This document shows positions 25,721-37,719 of a stretch of 64,000 nucleotides of DNA, in pieces (within the stretch, counting starts at the first letter, position 1; every line of letters starts with the position of its first letter). The stretch spans positions 13,801,474-13,865,473 of the forward strand of contig OW799236.1 of NCBI GenBank assembly GCA_941918925.1, in the 5' to 3' direction. The notes beneath the pieces are model-generated. The model saw only the letters and a list, made by a program, of their open reading frames with translations. It was not told the origin of the DNA and did no database searches. A program made the position numbers and the translations under genes. This stretch comes from Phyto melanocephala (taxonomy: Eukaryota; Arthropoda; Insecta; Diptera; Rhinophoridae).

Positions 25721-28700
25721 TTAATTTATAACACTGGGACTATTAGGTGTATAGGTTATTGGATCATTTTCCAAAAATTTCTCCGATTTTTCCAATTGGG
25801 TATAACCGGTCATGGGTGAGTTCATAGGAGGAACCATTTTACCACCAGAGATTAACACACCCAAGCTTTGTTGTAATTGCCAGCGACGTGCTTCACGTAT
25901 GGACTTGTTGCGTCTCAAGGTCTTGGCCAGCATGAAGGCACAAATAGCTCCCAAAAGCTAAAATAAAATTTAATATTTAATATACAAATTTTTAACAATT
26001 AATGATTCTAATAATTATTATATATATTTTTTTTTATTATTTAAATTAGTGTTTGTTTAACATATTAATGTACTACGTAGTTAATACAGAAAAATATTAT
26101 ACAAATTCCAAAACATATTTGGCATCGTTTTTATGCTCAGTACTCGGCGATACGCATAATATGTTCGTTCGTTTACTCAAAAATATTGACTATTTATTGC
26201 TGAACTACACAAATTTCCATATACAACGTAAACAATCCAGTAAAGTACAGTAAAAATTAGTAAACACTTTCAGTAAACGAATGAAGCCAATAATGAAATG
26301 TTGCCGACGACATGTTTATCTGTGTAAACGCAAATGAAACTTAAATGTCTTTCTTCCAAATGTTCGCCCGTTTTAATCGAACTTAAATCATAAGGTTTGC
26401 TATAAGCAGAGCTATAAGAGAATAATTCTCTTTTGAATGAAACTGCGCATCATTAAAATAATGAATTGTGATTTTTTAAATGCATTTATTTTCCCCATAA
26501 CAAGAAGATTCAAGTAAAAAAATGCCTGATTGGCAACACTGTTCATACGACAAATGTCAACAATATAATCGTGAGATTTGCGCAGGCTACATTATAAGGC
26601 TACGCGGTTGCGAATTCTACTGAATTCGCCTGCTTTCCAAATGACAAACTTCATATAAAAAATTTTTAAAAGGGAATTCTTATGGGAAATGTTCGCACAG
26701 GGTACACTTATACAGGTAGCGGTGCCAGCTGATTATTTTTTTGTTTCCTAATGTTTGTCAAACTCCATATATAAAAAAGAGATTTCAGTCCCAGTGATTT
26801 CAGATGTCAGTGAAAGTATAAAAATAATATTAGCAAATTCCAGATAATCTTGTGAATTTAAATTATATTTATTTACAAAACTGCTAAAATAAAATATTTT
26901 TTCTAAGAGTGCCTAAGATATATTTTCTGTACACAAAATTGTCCAGAGAGGCTGGGGATAACATTCAGAACTTTAATTCTCGCATTAAGAAATTAGAAAA
27001 AAAATTTTAGAATCCATTTGAAATAAGCATAAAAAACGTTTAAGTAAAATTTCGATAGAAATCGAATGAAAGAATTTCGCTATAGGGCTGAAGATAATTT
27101 TGAAGTACGGCGCGTTTTTTTATTTTTCCGATAAATAGAAACAAGCTGATATTTTTTATACGGAAAATAATTTTAAAAATTCTCAGTTACTTTCGGTTAA
27201 AACAAAATATTAGCCCCACGAACAGCCTCTGTCTTCGCCAGTTATAAGAAAAACCCAAGGCATATTTATTCATCTTGATTCGTCAGGTGATTATTTTTTT
27301 TTTCATAACTTATTTTCAGCTGTAAAAATGAATAAATGTAAAACAATTTTCTCTCTTTTCTATTTTATTTCAAATGTCAAAATTCTTATATAAAAAAGAT
27401 AATCAAAAAAATTCTCTCCGAACTGCAATTACCTGATGAATAAATATGTCTTGGAAAAATCTTTCAAAATGTAAAATTTGTGTATAAATGTAATTGCTAG
27501 GCAGAATATCAATGTTGGCTAAAAATCGTTTATAAAAAGTGATTTATTATTCTTAAGTATTAAAAACTGTATAACGCACTTTCGACCAAATAATTCTTTA
27601 TATAGAAAGTAAGGCTCCGATGATTCATTAGCATATTTTTGATAAAGAAAAAGTAGCAATAATATCTGAGTCATATTTCTATTTGAACACAATCTAGATA
27701 CACACGAAGCACGTGTGTGAGTAAACACAGTTCTGTATCGAATCAGCTGACTAATTTTTGTTAAATATCTACAAGTAGTTAGCTTTTATGTTTTTGTCAA
27801 AACTGTTATGTAATTGAGAAAAACAGCTGCTACAGAGAAATTTTTATAGATAAAGCTTGACTCCAAAAAAGAGCAACAAGCATTTTTTATCTGTTAAAAA
27901 TTCTCATGCCCATTCTGTATGAAGCAAACCGAAATACCTCGTTGGCAAGGCTTTGCATATGAAAAATTCAATATTAACGGAGCATCAAGTATTGAAGATT
28001 AGGTATTTTGCTAAACATTTTAAAATTCTCTTTTGAAATTGCACACAGTAATAACAAAAAATTTTATAATTTTTAAGACTGTTTTCCTCTTTCATCGACG
28101 AACTAAAAAGTTTTGCAACAAATGTCGACTGGGTAATTATTTAAGAATAATGCCATTTTGGCTACTTTTAGGTTAACTTGGCAATTTGATCTACATTTTT
28201 ATTTCTATTTAGTGGGCTTTATTATAAAACATAAGTAAACATATCTGTTTATTACACAACGTTGACACTTTTGTTTAGATTTGTCTGTTAAGCATGGAGA
28301 CAGTGGAACATGCCAATTTTGATTATATAGATAATACATACATATATTTAAGATCTTACTTATTAGGTAATATTTATTTGTACAAACAAATTTTAAATGG
28401 TACTTTTTGACTAAAAAATTTTCCCTTCTAAAATATTTTTCACTCACCTGCACAAAAGCCACTGTTGTAGCACCAGTTGCAATCAACATGGTACTTTGGG
28501 AAATAATGAAATCCATACGACCATAACAACCCTCCTCATATTGTAGATCACATATTGTTATGTCGTCAATATTGAAACGACCACAGCAGGAATAAGGTAC
28601 TGAAACTTCAAAATCATTGCTATTGCTGGTCTGATTCATATATTTTGTCCAATCTTTGGGACCATCAACACCACAACACTTAAAACCGCTCTGCATGGAA

Positions 28701-31700
28701 TCAACACCAATTTGTATAAAGTCGTATTTTTCATAGTCGGCCATCGATTGATGCATGGTGCGTATTAACATTTCGCGTACTTGGCCCTGCATAACAAAAG
28801 CAGCAATGGAGGCAGCTACCTCCAATATGAAGACCAAGAACAGGCAAAAACCATACTAAAAAAATTAAGGAATTTTAAAATAACATTTTTTATAAAAAAG
28901 ATCTATAATTGACTTACCAAATTTATAAGCATGACACTTTCTTTAATGGCACCATAGGCACCCAGTGTGGCAACAAATAATAAAATAAAACCGATGGCTA
29001 TTAGAAGGGCTGGTGGCGAAAGGAAATGATCGTCAACGAATTGTCGGAAATCGCCAAATATTGCCTGTATGGTTGAACCAACCATAACCAATAAAATGGC
29101 GGTAATCTGCAAAAAAAAAAAACAAATTATAATTTGACGTAAGTAAACCGTAAATAACAGTTAAATTCAGGTATGTGATGAAAATCGTGTTAAAAATCAC
29201 TAAATTTCGAGTGTAAATTCTGATTATTAATAAAGTAACTACTAAAGGGAGATAAAATTAAAAAATATAACTTAAATATTTTCTCCCAATTGAGAAATCA
29301 TAAAATTTATTACTTCATTGTTATACAACGATTGTGGACCGCCCACTATTCTTAAATGTTCTTTCTTAAAATATTTATTTATTTTTTATTACAATACAAT
29401 TAAAAATTATATTCTAATTTAATTAACCGAGCTGAGTTACAAGGACTAATTGCCTGTTGTTGTGAAAGAGTCTCTGGCGGGAATCGAACCCATAACCCCC
29501 AGACTAGCAGATTACACTACTAACTAGTCCACCGGGGCATCCTTAAAATGATTGATAATGGTGGGTTCTTTTGTTATGTTTTAAAAAGTGGAAATTTTTA
29601 TAAAAAGTGTGTAACTCCTGGAAAAATATCATTGTATCAATGAATGGTAAAAAGTTTTGTAAAAATTTTCTTTGTGTGACAATTCAGATTTGCAAACTTA
29701 CAACGCTGACGTGTGCTGTATTTTTGTCTTTCCGTCTGTCTGTTTGAGGAAAACATCCGCATGGTAAAACTGTTAACATATGACATTCATCCAAAATTTT
29801 CTCAGGTGCAGTATGATATTCAACAGTTAGATTTAGATAAACATGTTTAGATAATGATTTGAAATAATTTTTTATCATTCTTGTATCGATTGTTAATTGG
29901 TTATTCATTAATGTGTTCATTTCAAATTTCACACGCAGATACATAAAGGGTGGGCCAACATTTTAAATTTTAACTACCGATTTTTTTAACTTTAAAATCT
30001 AGAAAGACATTAATTTTTATTTTTAGGTTTATGCTTGACATTTGAAAAATGGGACGCTTTACTCTCGAACAAAATAGGAATTTTAAAAACATACTTCACT
30101 TCCAAAGTAGTGAGTCTTTAACGAAATCTGTAAGACATTTATGTGGAAAGTTTTCAAGAAGAGATTAGCCTTTAGTTCAGTTTGTGTGTTAATTTGTGAA
30201 ACGAGTCCTTGACAATGGATCAAAGAAATCAGTGAACGCTCTCGTCCAGTACGTTAAATTGTAAACATTGATGCTGTGGCTAAGAATATGCAAAAACATC
30301 CATTAACATTAATTCGTCATCGTTTTCACGAACTGAACATTTCTTTGTAAAGAATTTTGTATAAAGACCTCGGCATGAAGGCTTAAATTGCGTTGAAGTT
30401 CAATTGGCCCAATAACTGAAGCCTCATGACCATCCGATGAGTTTTCGCTTCGCCCAATGGGATGAGGATTGTTTGGCAGGAGGCGAAGAATGTTTGTTAC
30501 CGAAAAAAAGTGTTTTCAGATCTAGCCCATTTTCATCTCTGTGGCTAGTCAATAAGTAAAATTGACGCATAGGGGGTTTAGAGAATCCATCAGAACGAGT
30601 TCTATTGCTTAATGTAGATTTTGTTCAAGAAACATTATTGGACCATTTTTCTTTGAAAATGAGCAAGATGCTGCCGTTTCCTTGCCATGCTCAACGATTT
30701 TTTGTTTATGTTATGTGTTTTTTACTTATTTTTCAGAAGAGCAGAAAAAGCATTTCATTTTGTTACTTCATAGTATTAAACTTACACATATCGACTATTG
30801 TTTATTTCGGATCCAATCAAGATATCCTTCAACGGTTTGGTGGATAGATGTTTGACCAACAAAGGTTCAAAATAGTGCAATAAAAAAAATAACGCCAAAG
30901 CAGCGGCGATATACGACATTTGGTTTTAACAAGACGGGATCTCATGTCACACAGCCAATGTAACCATCGATATTTTATGCACAGTTTTTGAAAATCGAAT
31001 AATCAGCCAAAATTGTGACATCAATTCTCTGCCACGGAGCTATGACTTAAGACCTTTTAATTATTTCCTGTGGAGACGCCATAAGGATAAATGCTACCCA
31101 AAACAATTAAGGCTATGTCAGATAAAACTTCGTCGCTTTGCGTGATATTTCTAATTTTGACAGAAAAGCGCCAGGGAAAAGGTGTATGTCACAATGAAAA
31201 CTTTGACAACACTTACGCACTGTTTGTTTACCTATAAAATTTGCTAGTACTTTTCTAGTTTTTGCACTATTATTTCATTATTAAATAAAATATTTTTTTA
31301 ATACAAGCTAAAAATGTTATTTAATAATAGTCTTTAAAACAAATTAATTTTTAGATCGAATATTAAAATAAAAAAATAGAAGAACATTTGCCATCTGATT
31401 GTCAAGCACGCAAAAGATAAGAGTTGCTTAACTTTAAGCTTAGCGCTGCGTTGAAAGTACTTTATGTGACATGTTTCATATATCTGTGGTTTTCGTGGAT
31501 GACCGCGTATGTTCATTTTATACGATTTTGAGTAATTAATGCCATATTACTTGGTTTTAGACGGTATTTGCTTAGTTTTAAAATTTCTCAAATAAAATTG
31601 ACCGATTCCGATTATTTTAATGGCATAATAACGTAACTTCTGTATATATTCAAAAATCGTTCAGCACAAACATGGTTTTGTAGATCTCCTGAAAAATTTG

Positions 31701-32445
31701 ATTTTAAGACATACGTGGTTGCCCATGAAAACAACAGATATGTAAGTACGGCTATTTCATCTTAAATGTCAAAGCGAATTTCTAACGCAATGCGAAGCAA
31801 AAATTTAATCTGACATGGCTTTCAGAGACAATTAAAGAAAATTAAAGCACTGAAACATGAAACCGAAGTTGCCATTGAAGAGGAATAATTTTTAAAATAT
31901 TCTTAAAATGATTACAACTTAATTTAGTTTAGAAAATGTTTAAGCAAATTAAATAGCCAGAATAAAAATGATTTCCAATATATTTTATTTCTTAATAAAT
32001 ATATGACCCGTTATTAAGTTTTTTGTTCAAAGTAAGCCTTTGGAAATGCAGTTTTCACACTCTTAATTTTTTACAGTGTAAAAAATAATTATGGTGTATT
32101 TATAGATGTGCAACGAAGTGTGTTTAACAGTAAAGTAAACAAACACACACAAACAAACTGATAAGAAAAAACAATATTTCTAAATGAAAAAATATTTAAT
32201 ACAAAAACAAAATGGCGTTAAAGTCAAACAACAGAAATAAAATTCTATACTCTAAAAATGTACAATGTTGTGAAATCGTAAAACGATGTTAAATAATTTA
32301 TTTTATGTGAAATATATTTAAATTATTATAATTATTATAAGAAAATATGAATTATACTTACAGCAAACATAAAGCTAACAGTGAGTAGCATGTATTTAGC
32401 ACAACGCATGCCAGAATTTAACTGTAAATCCCTGTTGGTGGCCAT
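25721..32445 (-). CDS. Tsp29Fb: Tetraspanin, Tsp29Fb-like
   Basis: Exons in coding order: 32362-32445, 28918-29106, 28448-28855 and 25721-25957. All introns are phase 0, and the protein is 305 residues. Four membrane segments lie near residues 18-40, 62-82, 92-113 and 213-238. The large extracellular loop (114-212) carries the tetraspanin CCG motif at 151-153, YSCC ending at 182, and further Cys at 193 and 201, enough for three disulphides. NQT at 165-167 is a glycosylation sequon. A 67-residue C-terminal tail is long for the family and ends SPSVIN, with YTQLEKSEKF resembling a sorting signal. Tetraspanins organise proteins in plasma and endosomal membranes; the partner is unknown. It is convergent with the lyase gene and in the same orientation as the next tetraspanin, suggesting an old tandem duplication. 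Family certain; symbol by likely synteny. Confidence 0.93.
26697..26830 (+). repeat. MITE family B, partial copy
   Basis: GGTACACTTATACAGGTAGCG, then GCCAGCTGATTATTTTTTTG and TGTCAAACTCCATATATAAAA, match the interior of the family B copies. The right end is unclear. It lies in the last intron of the Tsp29Fb-like gene. Confidence 0.45.
27256..27453 (+). repeat. MITE family C, copy 1 (CAAGGCATATTTATTCATC ends)
   Basis: CAAGGCATATTTATTCATC at the left is matched by CTGATGAATAAATATGTCTTG at the right. GAAAAACC / GAAAAATC flank the element, an imperfect 8 bp duplication. Other copies lie at 35024-35232, 39718-39924 and 57268-57455. Confidence 0.65.
29370..29541 (-). repeat. tRNA-derived SINE
   Basis: On the minus strand a tRNA-like head runs GCCCCGGTGGACTAGTTAGT to a perfect Pol III B box (GGTTCGATTCC). 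A non-tRNA body (CAGAGACTCTTTCACAACAA) and an A-rich tail (AATAAAAAATAAATAAAT) follow. It does not fold as a complete tRNA. It lies in intron 1 of the Tsp29Fb-like gene. Confidence 0.65.
29946..31116 (+). pseudogene. Mariner-like element remnant
   Basis: It starts near AAAGGGTGGGCC. Fragments in shifting frames read MGRFTLEQNRNF (start), VFSDLAHFHLCG (first Asp region) and NSLPRSYDLRPFNYFLW (third Asp region, cf. WPPRSCDLTPLDYFLW). There are many stops and frameshifts. It lies inside intron 1 of the Tsp29Fb-like gene. The group appears to be that of 11700-12401. Confidence 0.65.
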
Positions 32446-33555
32446 TTTGCTTAGCTGTAAAGGGATTTATGTTTTCGTAGGCAATGATCTAGACTTCAAA
32501 CTAAAATACAGAAGAAATCGAAGAGTTGTTAGAATTCACCGAAAACTTTGAATTAGTGGTTTTATCGTTTCTAAAAAATAATTAACAATAAATAGGTATT
32601 ACTTTTTTTTGTATAAATATATATTTTAAAACTTTCTGCTTGCAAAGTTATAAAAATACTAAAAAATTATTTGAGCTTTTCGTGTAACATACCGTCTTAT
32701 TTTTATTGGTAGCGTGTACCTATGAGCAAGTGTTAATTTTTATTTGTTTTAATATTATTTTTTCATAAAACGCTATCAGCAGGTACTTATTTTAACTGAA
32801 TAACAGACATTTCTGTTAAAGAAAAAAAAAAAAACAACAATTAAGATAACAAATATTTAATCAATATGATAAGACTCCTTCATATCTATTAAATTCTCGT
32901 TTATTTTCGCAATATTAACTTGCTGTTGCTTTTGTTTTCTTAAAAAAAAAGCTTTTGTTAAAAAAATATTTATTGTTTTTTTTATTGTTAAGACATACAA
33001 GATTTAAAAAAAATTATTTTCTACACTTCATCTACTCTAAAGAAATAACAGCTTGTCACTAAGTTTTTGAAATTCATTTGAAAAGTTTCTATTATTTGTT
33101 TTCCTTTCTTTGTGGTTTCCTAGGCTCCTTTGTTTTTGTTATTTCTGACCACAACAAACATTTTACAACGGAATGGTTTTGCAATATTTTATCGGATTTT
33201 TTTATTTTGAGGTTAAAGTATATTTTGGTTATTGTTATGTATAGTACTTTAAGAACACTATTAAATTCCTTTTATACCCTTCACACAGTGAAAAAGTGTA
33301 TATATAGGTTTATCATTCCGTGTGAAATTTCTACAATTTTCATTTCCGATCCCATAAAGTATAAACGCTTATGAATAGTGTCTATGTTGAAATCAACTTT
33401 TTGAAGCCCTTGACATCGCCTGGACCCAGATGAGATATTAAAATATTAGATATATTCGGGAGTAGATCCGTATTGAAAATCAGAAACAGCGGTACATAAA
33501 CAACTGAGATATAAGCAAAAACCCACGGCCACCTCGTTTTTTTAACACAAAAACA

Positions 33556-33666
33556 ACATACATACATACATACATACATACATACATACATACATACATA
33601 CATACATACATACATACATACATACATACATACATACATACATACATACATACATACATACATACA
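33556..33666 (+). repeat. (CATA)n microsatellite, about 27 units
   Basis: Uninterrupted CATACATA run inside the family A copy. Open frames reading MYVC repeats on the other strand are an artefact of it. Confidence 0.95.
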
Positions 33667-33756
33667 AACGTGGTATACTGGTTAGAGTAAAAGTGGTATC
33701 GAACACAAGCTAAGCCCAAAAAAATCTTTTTTTTTTATATTTCATTTTATATATTA

Positions 33757-34493
33757 CTAAAAAAGCCCGGCGCGCGTTGCTACGCCCCTTAATGAATAAA
33801 AATGCATTTTGAATTTAAATTTAATATCAAATACAAAAAGCTAAAAATTAAAAATTTTTTTTAATGGGCGTGGCACTGCCCACTTTTCTATTCAAGAAAT
33901 TGTATAGTCATGACAACTTAATATGTGTGCAGTTTCACAAAAATCGGTCCAGACCAAGTACCTTAATATTATAACTTTTTTTTATGGGCGTGGCCCTGCC
34001 CACTTTTCTAATCACGAAATTGTATAATCATGAGACCTCAATATGTGTGTGAAAAGTTTTAGAAAAATCTGTGAAGTTTAAGTAGCTGAAAAAGATAACT
34101 ATTTTTTTATGGGCGTGGCACTGCCCACTTTTCTAATCACAAAATTGTAAAGTCATGACAGCTCAATATGTGTGCAAAGTTTCAGAATGATCAGTATAGT
34201 GCAAGTACCTCAAAATTATTACTTTTTTACACTTTTATTATCACGAAATTATAAAGTCATGACAGCTCGATATGTGTGCAAAGTTTCAGAAAAATCGGTC
34301 AAGTGCAAGTAACTAAAAATGATAACTAATTTTTTATGGGCGTGACCCCGCCCACTTTTTCCACCCATAAACACTCCCTGGTATGTGTACAACAACTTGC
34401 CGAAGTTTGAGTCCGATCGGTTTTACAGTTTCGGAGTCTATAGCTAACACAGACACACACAAACACACAGAGTTTCACTTTTATATATATAGA
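33757..34493 (-). mobile_element. Helitron-like element nested in family A repeat
   Basis: On the minus strand it begins TCTATATATATAAAAGTGAA, has five ~120 bp units (GGGCGTGGC, GTGCAAAGTTTCAGAA), and ends in the GC hairpin GCAACGCGCGCCGGGC followed by TTTTTTAG before T. A host A/T brackets the insertion, as expected for Helitrons. No Rep/helicase coding. Confidence 0.75.
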
Positions 34494-35023
34494 TTTATTT
34501 TTTATTATTTTATTTAATTTTTTGTTAATATTGTTTTAATATATTTTTTATTTTTTTTATATTTTTAAATTTTTTTTTAAATTTTTTTAAAATTTTTTTT
34601 AAATTTTTATTTTAATATTTTTTTTATTTTTATTTTATATTTATTATTTATATTCTTATTATTTTTTATTTTTTTTATATCTTTTATTATTTATTTTGTT
34701 TTTTTTTATAAAATTTTTTATATATTCTTAAATTTTTTTATCATACATACGTAAATTTATAATTTTATACGTATTTCATATGAGATGAATGGTGATACAA
34801 ACAATTGTTATTGCATGACTACACGTTTTAAAGTGTATATAAGATTCGGCACGGCCGAATATAGAAAACCCAGAAGATTTCTGTCAATTGTAGGAAATAC
34901 TTAATGAAAAATTTAATTTTTGTCAAGATTTGAAGAATAAGTTAATTATATTGGCAATCATGTTGAGCATTAATCTAAGTAATAAAATGTACTTGCAAAT
35001 CTGCAGGATTGTATAGGTAGAGT

Positions 35024-35232
35024 CAAGGCACATTTATTTATCAGGTAGTCTTGTTTCGTCAGCTGTTTATTTTTTTCTTCACTTATTTTAAATTTCACCT
35101 GTCAAAGTTTATTGATAAAAAACAATTTTCTCTCCTCTCCCAATTATTTCAAATGTCAAACTTTATATATAAAAAATATAAACAAAAAAGTTCTCTCCGA
35201 ACTGCAATTACCTGATGAATTAATATGCCTTG
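35024..35232 (+). repeat. MITE family C, copy 2, with 9 bp target duplication
   Basis: CAAGGCACATTTATTTATCAG at the left and CTGATGAATTAATATGCCTTG at the right. AGGTAGAGT is present directly on both sides (35015-35023 and 35233-35241), a clean 9 bp duplication. Confidence 0.75.
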
Positions 35233-35288
35233 AGGTAGAGTATAGAATTTATTTTTAACACAATGAAAAGCTTCAACTTTATTACAGA

Positions 35289-35460
35289 CTAGCGTGTGCT
35301 CGCGAATTTGTCTGCGTAGTTGTCTGGATCAAAAGTAGCCTACGTTGCTGCCTTTCTTTCTGCAAATTTCATTTAGTTCCGTTTAGCTTTTCAGTAGTTA
35401 AGTAATTATTTGAATTCCTTCCCTCCATTTGATCAGGACCCTCCATTTTACTTTTAATTT
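35289..35460 (-). repeat. Helitron-like 3' fragment
   Basis: Read on the minus strand it ends GAGCACACGCTAG before a host T. It contains an AAACGGAACTAAATGAAATT block, also seen at 61200-61694. The 5' limit is uncertain. Confidence 0.45.
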
Positions 35461-35709
35461 TTTTCCTGTCAAGACCAGAGATGCCACCCATTATTTTTGA
35501 AAATTAAGCCACCAGTTCCTACATATTTATTTGTTGCATATATTCTAAAGCTTTCTGTAATTTTTTACTCAAAATAAACAAATTCTATACTAATAACTGT
35601 GGCTTGGAGCTAAAAGGACCAATGTCACTTGTTTGCTCTTTTGAGTTAATCATTGCATTAGATTTGTTTTCTTGATCTATTTCATTATGGTTAAACAGCT
35701 AAAGTCATA

Positions 35710-36336
35710 CACTGAACCAAAAAGGTACATAAATTCAAAGAAAAGATTCGTTGTTTCAAAGAAAATGTGCACTAATTTTGACCTTAGACACAGGTACGTT
35801 GAATCAATGAATTGCCATACGTTAACTTTTATAAAAATGTAAAGTTTAACGTAAAATTTCATTGATTTAAAGTATTATTTCATTAATTTGATGAGAATCA
35901 TAAACGCTAAAAATGAACAGTTTAACGTTGAATTTAATAAAAAAAATATTAATTTAAAGTACAAGTTTCTTGAATCAAAGTACGTGTTCATTAACTAAAA
36001 CTTTTTTTTTCTTAAATCAAAGTACTAATACTTTGAATCAACGTACCATTACTTAAACAAATTTTATATAATAAAGTTATGAACGTAATCATTAAAATAA
36101 ACGAATTAATACGTTAAATATAAGAACAGGATTACTTATTTTTGTAAAGAAAAAATTTAAGGAATGGTTTTAAAGTACTGTTCATATGTACGTTAACTCT
36201 TGTTTCGAATTTTAATGAATATTTTCCTTGAAACAACGTATTTTTACGTTAAGTCAAAGAATTTTTGTAATAAAATCAACGAAATTAAGTCAATGAATGG
36301 GGTTCATTGAATTTATGTAAAATAATTTTTTCAGTG
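35710..36336. mobile_element. CACTGA-ended MITE with internal word array
   Basis: The left end CACTGAACCAAAAAGGTACA and the reverse of the right end CACTGAAAAAATTATTTTAC are flanked by TA. Inside, variants of TTGAATCAAAGTAC and ACGTTAA recur in both orientations for the whole length. There is no coding. The ends resemble those of 1154-4466, but the internal word differs. Confidence 0.7.
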
Positions 36337-36469
36337 TACTTAACCCAGAACAGCTTCATAAATAAAATGCTAGCCAATGTCACTATGAAAGCATCTATAA
36401 AAGTTAAAGTTCAATTAAAATTTTCTCAAAATTAAATATTTTGACAACGGCCCTTTTAGCTCCAAGCCA

Positions 36470-37064
36470 CAGATATAATAATGAGGAAATGTGTGCTTGT
36501 ATGTTATGAGTTTTCTTTGAAACTACTTATTCATTAACTTCCTAAAATTTTTTCACCAATGCCCGAGGTCTATCTTCCGAATGGTCATCGGCTATATTTT
36601 TGTTTTATTTTTTAGGTGCGCATGGTAACTCCAATGCAAACTGAAAATATTTTATAACATATTTCTAGAACTATAGCAGCTATTCCCTTTAAACTTTGTA
36701 CGAGTTACTTTAATAACAATTTCCCTAATCGAGAAAAAATGGACTCCCGAATACAAAAAAATACATTTGATTTTATAATTGTACTGGAAACTATAAACGA
36801 AATTTGATTGAAACTTTGTACGAGCAATTTAACGACAATTTCCTTATTACAGCCAAAAATGGTTACGATCGGAGCAGAGGTAGTGTTATTCCCCCACGAA
36901 TGAAATACTTTCTGTCAATAATAATCAGTCAATAAGCTGCATTAAAAATCGCTTTAAATTATAAAAATTAAAAGTACACATACATATATAACACTAATAT
37001 ATAAATATAAACAAAACAACAAACATTTGCTGATGGTTGTAGCGAAGCGCACCGGGTTAGCTAG
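36470..37064 (+). mobile_element. Helitron-like remnant, other subfamily
   Basis: It ends GCGAAGCGCACCGGGTTAGCTAG followed by T at 37065. Two internal blocks, AAACTTTGTACGAG (about 36692 and 36812), repeat about 120 bp apart. The 5' end is placed approximately. Confidence 0.5.
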
Positions 37065-37719
37065 TTAAAATAAAAATGTATGTACATATGTATTTATGTA
37101 AAAATAAATATATAAAATGTATAATTTATTTTCGGTTAATTTTATTTGAAACATTTTTTTAATCTTTATTACTAATAGAAATACATGTTTTATTTAAATT
37201 AATCCCAAATTGCAATTAAAAGCTTAATTAAATTAATTAAAAGCATTTTTAAAATTTGATAGAGATTTTAGTTAATTTGGTACTTTGGTAATATTTTTAT
37301 TATTTTTAGATTTTTTCGCAATATTTTTTCAAATAAAACTATTAATTAATAGTATCATTTCGATGATTGGAACAAAAGCAAATAAAATTTTAATTAATAC
37401 TATAAATTCCGCAAATTTTATTTTACACTATTAATTCTGCAATTGAAAGTCTTACATATAATTTTTTTCTGTGTAGCACTCACACTTGCTTGTGTTAAAT
37501 AACCTTTTTTTTAAGATAATTTAAATTTTTGGTAAATTCCATATTTACTACAAATTGTTTACTTGTATTTTTTTCTATTTCTTTTTTTTTTATTTACAAA
37601 AATATTTTGCAATACATTTAAATTGTAAATAATTTAATTAAAAAAACAACAGCAGTAAAACTTAAAAAAAAAAAACAAAAATGACTAATAACTTCCAGAT
37701 GTTAATGGCACTATCACGT

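Larger units (their letters stand above)
33271..34865 (+). repeat. Family A repeat, copy 2, split by a Helitron
   Basis: It opens TTTATACCCTTCACACAGTG and CATTCCGTGTGAAATTTCTAC. It continues through a (CATA)n tract and a tRNA-like piece, and resumes after the Helitron at 34494. It ends ATTGCATGACTACACG then GATTCGGCACGGCCGAATATA. Copy 3 (45505-46254) shows the same order uninterrupted, on the other strand. Confidence 0.65.

Noticed and set aside
29460..29541. A tRNA gene
   Set aside because: The B box is perfect, but the acceptor and anticodon stems do not form a complete tRNA, and an A-rich tail follows. It is a SINE head.
33382..33719. Open frames encoding MYVC repeats
   Set aside because: They are translations of the (CATA)n microsatellite.
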